DNA from: Callaeas wilsoni
Lineage: Eukaryota > Chordata > Aves > Passeriformes > Callaeidae
Direction of reading: 5' to 3'
Assembly: GCA_013398955.1 (NCBI GenBank)
Contig: VWPU01002909.1
Location: 19,596 to 83,595, forward strand
Length of the DNA stretch: 64,000 nt
The position numbers were made by a program, and so were the translations under genes. Below the pieces are notes generated by a model. It saw only the letters and a program-made list of their open reading frames with translations. It made no database searches and was not told where the DNA came from. Shown one piece after another: positions 21,421-33,400 of the stretch (the first letter of the stretch is position 1; the number at the start of each line of letters is the position of its first letter).

Positions 21421-24400
21421 ATCCCGAAGCCGTGTCTTGTATGTAAACTGAGCACGCTGAGGAGGAAACCCATCGGGTGCGGAGTTACAGGGCGAGGCTG
21501 CCAGGTGCTGAGAAAGTTGTGGCCGTTCAGCCTGGAGAAGAGAAGGTTGCGTGCAGATCTCACAGCGACCTTCCAGTATCTAAAGGGATTTACAAGGAAG
21601 GCGGAGAGGGACTCCTCGACAGGAACTGTGGTGGTAGCACCAAGAGTAATTGGTGCAAACTGAAAGAGAGGAAATTCATGTTGGCTGTAAGGAAGAAATT
21701 CTTTACTGTGAGGTACTGGCACGGTTTTCCCAGTGATCTTTTGGGTGCCCCAACCCTGGCAGTGTTCAAAGCCAGGTTGAATAAGGCTTTAAGCAACTTG
21801 GTCTAGTAGGAGAGGGCATGGGACTAGATGGTATTTAAGGCTTATTCTAGCCCCTTAACATTCTATGGTTCTATGAGTTTTGCTTGCTGTGGAGGACACT
21901 TTCAGGCTAAGAGCCCTGCTGTGCAGGCTGAAGCTGTGCTGTTTACAGCTGTGGAGTTAATCCATCTTTCTGACCACTGCCCTTAGCTGGAGCAGCAGGA
22001 GAAGCCTCTAGGCTGTATTTTGGCATGTGGTATTGATGTGTGCAGCAACTCCCAGCTTTCTGGGTATCACTTTAAAGTAAATGTGACTTTAGCAATGTTC
22101 AGCAGATGTAAATATGCAAGTTCAATAAGAAATACCGTTGCACAGGTGTTAACAAATAGAATCTAAAATTCAGAAACAAAACTTAAAATCAGATTATTTT
22201 AGGTCAGCCAGTTAAACAACGAAATAGGTGGATACCAGCACTTAGAATTCCCACCTGTGTGGGACCACAAATCTCGTGAAAACAGCAGGGGTACATGTAG
22301 TTTTAGAATGAAATGAGGTTCAGATGCCCTTCTGTTTTCTGGCAGTAACTTAAAAACTGTAATTTGATTTTGTTTTTTTTAAAACATTAAGACGGTTATG
22401 GTAATAGTTACTTTAAAAGGGAAGAGTAATATGAGTTAAAGCAGCATTTGAGTAGCTTTAGTCCACGGAAAATGTTTAAGTCTGAGTGCAAAGCCAGAGC
22501 TAAAAGCGCTTTATTTATGTTTGCACAGAATCCTGCATGTTTTTGACTGAAATATGAGTAAGCAATAGAAGGATAAGTAAAAGGGAGCAGAAACTAGATG
22601 TAACTTCATTAAAAAAGAAAAAATCCGGATTTTTCTTTTTATTCTGTGTAGTTCTTGAATTCGAACGCGTTTATCTTGAAAATCTACCATCAGCATCGAT
22701 GTATGAACGCAGTTACATGCACAGAGATGTTATTACACATGTAGCGTGTACGAAGTAAGTATTTTTGTTTTCCATTATATTTCTTCATCTGAGGTGTATT
22801 TTTGTGTATGCTAACAAGTTTCCATTGTAGAAGTTTTATAATGGAAAGTTACAGTGTCCTGAGGTGGCATTTTAAGGGTGGTGGGTTTTTTTAAAAAAAA
22901 CTAAGTAGCTTACCTAGAAGCAAGGTAAAAGTTGTTTTTACAGACTAAAGGAGAGTCTTAAAATCCTTGTTAAAATGTGGAGGAAATACAGGAATAAGAT
23001 TGACTGACTCCTTCTGAAAAAATAGCATTCACCAGAACTGCAGAGATCACACACACAGACAAAATAGTAACTACCGTGAAACTAGACTTGAAATAGGAGT
23101 TATATTTATGTATTCAAAAAGGATAGTGTTAAATGTTTCTTCAGTTTAGGCTATGACTTTTCATAGATTAATCCAGAATGCACTAAAATACCTGTTTTGT
23201 TTTTCCAGGAGTTACAGTACCCATTCAGACAGACTGTCACAGTAATTTCTTGAGATTTCGTTCTCTGTACAGTGTTAATTCTAGTGCAAATTACCAGAGG
23301 GAAGGTGCATAATGTGTGCATCTGTTTTCTTGGTTTTTTTTCTTTTGTAATTGTAGAACAGATTTTATCATAACAGCCAGTCATGATGGACATGTAAAAT
23401 TCTGGAAGAAAATAGAAGAAGGGATTGAATTTGTTAAACACTTCCGAAGTCACTTGGGTGAGAAGTTGCTCTTTCTTATCTAAAGGACCTCATTTTTTCC
23501 TCTCCCTTGTTGTTTGAAGAGAGAGTGCAAATAGAGAGATTCTGGGGTTCCTTTAGTACAACCAGAGATTAAATTATACCTACCTATCTTCCTTTCATTC
23601 CTCTGTCCTGGTACATTTTGCTCCCAAGCTCTAGCAGGGATAGGATGAGAATGAAACATGTGGGACTGTGCTTAGACAGATCTCCTACAGCCTTTGCCTT
23701 GCCTTGTGCCCTGCTTGTGGGGAGAGTATCTGGGACATAAGTGAACAAGATACACAAAAGTGTTCATAAAATCCAGAGAAGGTTAAAAATATGTTGCTTT
23801 AAGTAAGAGTACCTCAATCTTTTTTTTTCCCCTTGCAGTGTGGAAAAAAAGTGGTTATTTTCATCTGGAAGTGCTGTAACTGTAGAGTAAATTCTGCGTT
23901 ATTGTTGTAATTATCAGGTGAATTGCAGCTAAGAGAAACTTTAACCCAGGTTCTGAGCTAATAAGTACACAAAGCTTTTCAGCACTATGCTAAACATTAA
24001 ATAGACTGGACAGAAAATAAGGTTCTAAGTGGTATTAGAAATTATGATATGCCTGAAGGAAAAAAATCCAGTTTGATATGCAGAATGTTAGAGTAAGAAA
24101 AATATTTAATAATAGGTAGTGAAAATACAGTTTCCTTTTAGAGTTACAAGAAATATTAAAGTAGGTTTTTGATCTTAACTATCAGCTTCTTATTAAATAC
24201 AGAAGCAAAATGTGAGAACAAAACCTACCATGTAAAAATCAGCATTGTGAGAACTTTGTGGAAGGCTCAGTTGCAGAGTAATTTTCTGTATCGTGGGTTT
24301 AATAGTCTATGGAGTTCTGCTGCTTTTACCTTGTTGAGAGATGTGAGCTGAAGAGCACGTGATGTTTACCCCATCATAATGTTCTCAATTTTCTAAAACC

Positions 24401-27400
24401 AACATTTTAAACTAAACTAATTGCCATTATAATCTTTTATTTATGTTTTTGGTAAATTGTTCATTATCACATACCTGAGTCTAAACACTGATAGGCTATA
24501 AAGTGCTGTTTTGTGAATTTAATTTTTTAAAATAATATTTTATTGAAGTCAGGTAGAGTTTTAAATGGAGAAGGTGACTAAACAGTTGGGAAACAGGTTT
24601 AAACCTCTGTGGGTTTTCCCTATGTAATACTGAAATGAAGGCTGTCCTTTCCTGTTTCTTAATAGTATCTCAATTCACAGGTGTTATTGAGAGTATTGCT
24701 GTTAGTTCAGAGGGGGCATTATTCTGTTCAGTTGGAGATGACAAAGCAATGAAAGTGTTTGATGTCGTCAACTTTGACATGATCAACATGCTGAAACTTG
24801 GGTAAGTTACTCTTCAGAAGTCTTCTTCGTTTGAGATTATCGGTGGGGGTTGTTTCGCTAAGAAATTTGGTGGTTCTTGAGTTCTTCCCCTTCCCCCATG
24901 CCCCAGTCAGATGAAGCTGAGTAAATTGCATTGCTTGAAATGAATCCAATGGCTGGAGACCAGCCAGACTGAACAGAAAAAATTAAGATGGCAGCAGTAG
25001 AAGAGAAGAGTAGGAAAGGTGTTAAATATTATGCACAAAAATGTGGGGTTTCTTCAGATATTTAGCTAGGCATAATTTCTTCCTGTTGTTTGGCACTGAA
25101 TTTAAAATTGGCACTGAATTCCATTAGAGAAGAGATTCCGCCTATATGTATTGTCTCATTTGCTGTCATAGGGATACAATTTCCTTCTTCCAGTAGAAGC
25201 AATATTGTTTTTTTCTTTAGTCTTGTAGCATTTCTGTAGTTCCACAGTAGATAGCTAAAGGATCTGGGAGAAAAAGGACTGGATGTTACTGGAATTATAA
25301 CAATACCAGAGAAAAACAAGCCCCACACTATTAAAAGGGTGGATTTGAAGGGCTAGAGGATTAATGAATGCTGCGTCAAGAACTGTAGAAATACTGATTT
25401 CTCCACAGGCCTTTTAGAGCTGGGAAACATATTCTTCATAGTCTACAATGTATTGGTTAATTTCAAAACTGAATAGAAGTATAAAGTTAGGGAAAAAAAC
25501 ATTTACACAGGAACATCTAATAAAAGATCATGCTATTTGCTTTGCTAGTTACAGTTTTAGTATCGTCCTCCAGATGATGTACTTCACCTATAGGAATTGA
25601 TTCCCTCGTGACTGTCTGTTCTGGAAAAATTCCGGTTAGGCTTAATCTTTTTGGTTTTGCTGTAATTTTTGACTTAGCAGCCCTGTACTGTTATTACACA
25701 ATTAGTAAAATTATAAAAAAAAGAAAATAATATTCAAAAAAGCACCCATGATTTTCAGAGCTTTCTTGTTCTAACTAATCTATATACTGTGGCTCTTTGC
25801 AAATCCCCATGCTTTATGCTTCATCCATGATCTGGAGAAGATTGGCTATTTCTGCAGAGACTTCATATTTATTTATTTGATCCTGTTCTTCCTCATGAAC
25901 CTGAGACAAAGTGTTTGTTTCTCTTTACTGACAGACATTGAAAATCCAAATTATTGGTGTCTGCCATAATGCCAGAATATCATCAGTCCCTCAGCATCTG
26001 TTAGTTTGATTTGCGAAAGGGTACTAAACTTGAGTTTCCTATGGAGACTGTATCATTTTTCTGATGTTCGCCATTTTGTTTGAGTTCTAGTTTTCAGAAT
26101 CTGCTTGCAGACTTTAAAACAGACATAATTTATGTTATTGGCTGTATCTCTGCCTTGTTTTATTTGTAGATTACACTTTTGCAAGTAGCAAATGAGTTCC
26201 TTTTAAAATGCATCCACAACCCTTACTGTATATAGGGAGATTGTCTTAATTTTGTTTATATCACTTCTTGGGGTTTTTGTGGCTTTGTGGTTTTTTTTTT
26301 CTGGCAAGATCTAGTTGAACTTTTCCGTAAGTGTATGGCAGAGGTGCAGTTGTCTTCATTTCTACTGAGTCATTACTCACTTGACAGATGGAAGAGAAAT
26401 GGTATTAACTCATATAAGTTGAATACTATTTACTAATGCCACTAGGGCTATTTATCTGGATTTCTGTCCATATTCCTCCTTTTTACCCACTTTCTACTTT
26501 GACTATCACAGCCTCTTTACAAAACAATGTGGAAGCAGCAGAAATTGGTAGTCATCCACGAATGGTATTTCTTGGTGAAGTTTGTCTATAATATCCTGAA
26601 TATTGGCAAGATATGTATTAGCAAAACTAGTAAATGAAGTTTAAAATTTCCTTCTGATGTTTGATTTCAAGTTTACAGCATAACTTGACTCTTACCTAAT
26701 TAAAACCATTCTTCATTTATTTTTAATTTTTTTTTCCTTTCTGCTCTTCGTTGCAGCTACCACCCTGGCCAATGTGAATGGGTATATTGCCCTGGAGATG
26801 CCATATCTTCTGTTGCAACATCTGAGAAAAGCACAGGAAAAATATTCATATATGATGGACGAGGAAATAACCAGCCACTTCATGTTTTTGATAAACTCCA
26901 TATGTCCCCACTTACTCAGATACGCCTGAACCCTGTCTACAAAGTAGTTGTATCTTCTGACAAGTCTGGAATGATCGAGTACTGGACTGGTACTCCTCAT
27001 GAATATAAATTTCCCAAGAATGTGAACTGGGAGTATAAAACAGATACTGATCTATATGAATTTGCTAAATGCAAGGCTTACCCATCCAGTATAAGTTTTT
27101 CACCTGATGGCAAGAAAATGGCCACTCTTGGGTCTGACAGAAAAGTTAGAATTTTTCGTTTTCTGACGGGAAAGCTCATGAGAGTCTTTGATGAATCTCT
27201 GAGCGTGAGTTTCGTTTTCTTTCTCCTTCTATTGAAATGTTTTCTCTACTTACTTGAATTTGTTTGCCAGCACATTCACCTAAGCTAACATTTATTTCTA
27301 AAGGCAAGCTTCCTTCCTATATTTTTCTTGCAGAAAAGGCCTCCTGTGTTCTCTTGCTTATCTCTTAAGATTGCTTTGCCCCAAAATGAATTCTTAGTGA

Positions 27401-30400
27401 TTTATGTTACCTACGTAGTGAAACAGAGTTGTTGATTTTCATTTGTGTTTTCATGCTGCTAGACTACGTTTCACTGGAAAGAATTGTGGAAAATGCCCAT
27501 TGCAAGTAACATCATAATAATGAATTAAATTGGTCATCTTCTAAGGAATTTGATAGACAGCTGCACACTTTCATGTGCTTAAGCCTAGTCCTACAACATG
27601 CCTGTTGTATCATTAAAATAAAGAGAATATCACTTGTATTTATTTAAGTCCTTCAGTTAAGTTTGAGTGGAGTAATCTCACTTCAATTCTGTATTTTCTA
27701 ATCATGTGAATCAGTGTTTTACTGGATAAAAAGTTTAAAATATGTTAATATAGTGGTGCTGGGGGTTTTTTTGTAGATGTTTACTGAACTTCAGCAGATG
27801 AGACAACAGCTGCCTGACATGGAGTTTGGCCGACGTATGGCAGTTGAGCGTGAGCTGGAGAAAGTGGATGCAGTAAGATTAATTAATATAATTTTTGATG
27901 AGACTGGACACTTCGTTCTCTATGGAACAATGTTGGGCATTAAGGTCATAAATGTAGAGACTAACAGGTAAGTTCCAGTGACACACATTGAGAGAAATTT
28001 CTGGTTTAAAGTCTTTATTCAGTCGAATTTAAAGCATATTTAAAACTTGATATGACTGTGGAGGTGTCTAATCTTTTTGTGTTGTTATTTGAGAGCCTTA
28101 CATATACTGTAGAGAAGGTACTCCTGTTCTTTGTAAAGAGTTACTGCAGATTAAAGCTTAGACACATGAGGAGAAAACACAGCAAGCACATGTGTATTAA
28201 AAATGTGATTAAAACTTAATTCATCTCTGGCGAACTGGATGGGATAATGTAAAGGTGGATCATTTAGTTGGTATTTTATTACATAAGGAGGCTGACTGGT
28301 AAGTTAAGGTAGCAAGTTTAAATAGACAAGCATCATAAAAACGATTAGTAAGTAATGATTTTGAGAGAATTTTGGAATTTTGCTCTGAGTCTAACAGTCA
28401 GATAGGAGACATTCTCTGACTGTGAGCAGCTGAATGTTACACCTCTCTGCATCTTGTACTTCAGGTGTATTCGTATCTTGGGAAAACAAGAGAACATCAG
28501 AATGATGCAACTGGCTTTGTTCCAAGGAGTAGCAAAGAAACATCGTGCTGCGATCACTATAGAGATGAAGGCATCTGAAAATCCTGTTCTCCAGAATATT
28601 CAGGCAGATCCAACAGTAATCTGCACAGCTTTTAAAAAAAATAGGTTTTACATGGTGTGTGTGGTTTCTATTTAAATAGCTCCATTCTTGTATTGATGTT
28701 TTCTCTACATTATTTTTTGTTTTTCTCCTTGCACCATTCTAGTGCTTAAGTTGTTGCAAATGCAGCTTTTACAAAGGAGTCCCTTTATATTGCAAGTGTA
28801 TTCTAGAATTTTTATCTTAAACTATCTATACACTAGCTAGAAACAGCTGTAATTTTTTTAATAAATTTTTATTCCTCCAAGAAGATGATATCCTCCTGTT
28901 CTCATTGAAAAAAAACTGAGGAAGAACATTTAAAAAATCTATCCAGACCTTATAAAGAGACAATAAATAACTGTATGTGTAAAAAATATAATAGTGTTAC
29001 CAAGTCCTGATTCTGGGCTGAAATTTTTTTCTAAGGACATTATAGGCAACCAAGAAAGACGAGAGTCACCTTCCTGTTCACAGTTTGGTTTTTAGGTGAC
29101 ATGGAACCAAACAGACAAGCAGTTTCAGAGTGGTTAGTAGCTGATTTGAGAGGTCGTAGCCGTAGAGGTTAGAGATTGGTCTGTCTGTTACGCCTTAAAT
29201 TTGCTGGGTTTCTATAGATTTATATTCATGCAGTATTGGAATAAGAGGTTTTATTTTAATTTTGTAGCACAACTAAACCTTTTGGCATAAAACATTCCAA
29301 TTTTGTCTGAGTCTAGTAGAACAACCTGGTATTCTCCACCTCTTTTTAAAGAAAAGATGCTGAACTAGTGTGGACTCCTGTTGTAAAGGAGAAAGTTTAA
29401 AGATAACAGATTATTAAAAGTTACTCGGATTTGGATGTAGTTTCACTGAAATTTGTGACTGTGGAAATGCTGGTAACACAATACAGAAGTGCAAGGATAG
29501 ACTGTCTGTGAATTGTCTTTGTACATTTCAAATTGAATTGGATGTTCAGCAGGTTGAATAATGACATTGACGTATTGGGTGCGGAGTAGTCTGTGTTTTA
29601 AGAGGAAGAAAGGAAAAAGCAGTTAACCTTCCATTCTTTTATGCTTCAGTTTACTAAACGTGAACCAGAAGACACGAAGAGTGCAGATTCTGACAGAGAT
29701 GTATTTAATGAGAAACCTTCTAAAGAAGAGGTCATGGCAGCCACCCAGGCAGAAGGTCCCAAAAGAGTGTCAGACAGTGCCATCATCCACACAAGCATGG
29801 GAGACATTCATATCAAGCTTTTTCCTGTTGAGTATGTATTTGCTGGTTTTTTTGTTATTTTGGTGTTGTTGCTTTCTTCTGTCCCTTGTGGTTGCAGTAT
29901 CCAAGACTTATCTCATGCTAGAGTTATTTTCTTTCCCTTTTTTTACTGTCTTTGTTTCCTGACAGTTTCTTAATACACCAGGGTAGGAGTGTGACTCTTG
30001 ACAAATACAAATAATGTAGGGTAAAAATAGGTCTAAATAACAGTCTGGGGCACAGGGATTTTTGAAATTGTATTTGGGTTTATTTAGTTATTGGTTCAGG
30101 GAGAGTATTCCTTTCTTCTGTTCTTGGACAGGTCATGATGCTCTTCTGTGTAAGCTCTGTATTTTAAGGCAGTGCTTTTTGCATAGATTTGGAAAAGAAT
30201 GATGATGTCAGCAGCAGCAAATTTGGCAGCAGGTCTGTTCAAGCCGGAAGAATAGTAGTTGCAACTTCCAAATGTGGCCAGTGTACTACACTTTGTTACT
30301 GCAGCTCCTTTAAAAGCAATATAACATTTATATCAGCATATAATACTAGTGTTGTGTATGTCCCAAACCAGGCATAGAATTGAAAAGTTTTATGCATGAC

Positions 30401-33400
30401 AGTTGCTAAAATCAGTGTGTCATCCTCTCTCCTTTGTGATGCAAAAATTGCAAATATTCTGTTATTTAACAGGAAATTTATATCATATATTGCTATACAT
30501 TGAAACCTAAATCATGTAGATGTACTCCATGCTTCTCCAAAAATAAATTCATGTTTGGTCATAAGCACAGATAGGGCAACCTCAATTCTACCCTGTAGAG
30601 CTAGAAGCCTTTTACTGCAGTCTTCACCAGTGTTTCCTTGCATCAGGCTCTAGTTTCTGGAATTCATAATTATAGCATATAGGTTGCAGTAATGGTACAG
30701 CTCTTGCCAGTGAGTGACAGGCCAAGCTACTTTTTTTTTTTTCATGCTAATGTGTCATATCTGCATACTCAGTATTGCAAGGTACTTCACTGCAATGTTC
30801 TGCATGCAATTTTAAATACAGTATTACCAGGGTTGGTTATTGTTAGGTTTGTCCTTTCTTACTGTAGTATTTTCTCCCAGTTGAGCTATAATTTAAAATC
30901 TCTTTAATGTGACTAGAACTTTAAAGGAGAGCATGTAGGATATGGCTCTGTATGCCCTTGAATTCTTCGGTCATTTTGTTGGGAAATAAAGTTGTGAATG
31001 ACTATATACTGCTCAGCAAGAACTGGCACTATAATCTAGTCTGTTCCATTACATTATGCCACTAGTGCTCTTTTTCACAAGATAGCTTAGTGTGTCACTA
31101 AAACCCAAGCTAATACTCCTTTTCACAGTTAGAGTAGAGTAACTCTACAGCTGTGGACTCAACTTGGCCATTTTCTCCTTATTGGGAAAATGTGTTACTG
31201 TGTAAACCTGTCAGAGTAGATCTTCCCTAGCTTCTAATCATTTTTATAATAGCAGAAGAGCTGTCATGAAAAAAATTTTACTTTGGTAGTAACTCTCAGA
31301 AGTAAAAAATCAAATCACAAAGGTGAAATGGTTGGCCCTTTTTATTCCATCAACAATAAGATTCCATCTCTTCACCAAACAATATTGGTGAGTAGTTTCA
31401 AAAAATAACTGACTCTACTGACTGCGAGTTCTATAGTCATGAAACATTTTAATTCTACATTTTTACTTCTTGCATGCAACGCTCGACACCTTTGCATGTG
31501 TACTGGTTTGAAAGCAAAACCAGTGAGAAACTCCAAGTCAGAAATACAATTTAATAGGAAAAACTAAAATAAATGCAATAGTACAAAAAGAAACCACTAA
31601 CAGAGTCAGGATACAACCTGACACCCTGTCAGTCAGGGTGTTGGCAGGAGTCCAATAAAATGGTGGCTGCAGTCCTCCTGGAGTGATGGTTCTGTTGAAG
31701 CAGTGATCCTGCAGAAAAGGTCTGGTCTTCACCTGAAGGTCCAGTGGCAGCTCTTGTCCTCTGGGAATCCAGTAGGTAAGGGCTGACTCTGGTGTTCGAA
31801 ATCTTAGCTTATATCCAGGATGGGATGCTTGGTTCCTCCCTCTGAGTGGAGCATCTCACAATGGGAGGATGTAATTTTGTCAGTCATGTGGGGAGACTAG
31901 ATGGCCCATTAACAGGAGATATCCCCCAGAGGGAGGATGGGTCATGGGAGAGATAAAGAACCCTGCCCCACCTGGTTTCCACAGCTAGCCCATTCACAGA
32001 AGATAGTCCAGAGAGAGGGGGCAAGGGACACAGCCCCACCTGGTTTCAACAGCTCCTGAAGATGGTAATAGAATACACTGCAACCCAGGACAGCATGTGT
32101 ATCTTGAAAGAAGTGTAGAGGCAGAAGAGTGAACAACTCTCTGCTTATGGAGCAAACATAGTTTAGCTACAACATTAGTAGTGCAGATGGAAAGCTGGGA
32201 AACTTAAAATCAGTGGTACCTTGAACTAGGCCTTGAGGAGACAGATTTGGTTTCTGGCTCTTATGGTTTAACCCCAGCCAGCAACTAAGCCCCCCAGAAC
32301 CACTAGCTCACATCTCCCTTGGTGGAATGGGAGAGCACTGGAAGAGTAAGAGTGAGAACACTTATGAGTTGAGGTGCAGACAGTTTAACAGGGACAGCAA
32401 AAGCTATGCACCCAAGCAAAGCAAAACAAGGAACATGGATAGGCAGATGTTCCACTATCTCCAAGAAAAAAGGGCTCCATGACATGTAGTGGGTACTTTG
32501 GAAGGCAAATCACCATTACTCTGCATGTCCCCTGCTTTTTCCCTCAGCTTTTATGTGCTGAACATGATGCCATATGTGCACTGGAGCATCCCTGTGGTCT
32601 GCTGGGTTCAGTTGTCTCAGCTAGGTCCCCTCTCAACTCCTTCTACAGCCCCAGCGGCCTCACTGGTGGCGTGGGATGAGGAGCAGAAAAGGCGCCGGCA
32701 GTGCATAAGCCGTGTTCAGCAACAGCTAGAACATCCCTGTATAATCAACACAGCTGCTGCCTTTCTGTGTAATCATGCAGCTTTGTACTTCTCAAGCTTT
32801 TTGCTTTCAGCTCTGAGGGGGTGGAGATTTGTTTTTTTCTTATTTGGTGAAATCCCTTCCTACAGAGTGCTGAAACACTGCATAGCACAACAGGGTCTTA
32901 GTCACAGCTGAAATCTTTATGGCCTTGTCACCAGACAGATATTATTGTAGCCTGTGTTTTCTATTACATGATTTTAGGTGCCCCAAAACAGTGGAAAACT
33001 TCTGTGTGCACAGCAGGAATGGTTACTACAATGGACACATAATTCACCGTATCATCAAGGTAACTTGCAACATGTTAATTTTTTGTTAATTTAGGTAATG
33101 TACTCTGGTGGTCAGTCCTCTGTTAACACTTCCATTTCCTTTTTGCACACAGGATTGTTGGAGCGGCTTTAAATTGTAAATTCTTGTAAAAAAGCGGCTT
33201 CCTTGTAAATTCCCAATAACTCTAATATTCTAAATAGCTTTAGCACTTACTAAAGTCATAGTAATTGTTCTGCAACTGATAAGTTGGCAGTGAAAATTGA
33301 AAGATGAGTTCAGCTATCCTGCTTGAATTAAAACTTTGCTTCGTGTCAAAAGGCCTTCTTGTAAGGCTTCTTTTTTCTGTTGCACCAGAATCAAGTGATG

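Larger units (their letters stand above)
29832..32977 (+). other. PPWD1: PPWD1 intron 8, 3.1 kb
   Basis: It contains two minus-oriented LTRs of different families (31499-32092 and about 32260-32775). The first 1.6 kb shows nothing recognisable. Confidence 0.7.

Noticed and set aside
20850..21446. 198-codon plus-strand ORF including PPWD1 exon 1
   Set aside because: Only the part from the ATG at 21162 to the donor at 21309 is coding. The upstream part is promoter and the downstream part is intron.
20637..21722. 361-codon minus-strand ORF through the promoter
   Set aside because: It runs through the CpG island (few stops because of GC richness), PPWD1 exon 1 and pieces of two CR1 copies. It resembles no protein and is a by-product of base composition.
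30189..30377. Possible box C/D small RNA (ATGATGATG)
   Set aside because: No matching box D or terminal stem at a suitable distance was found.
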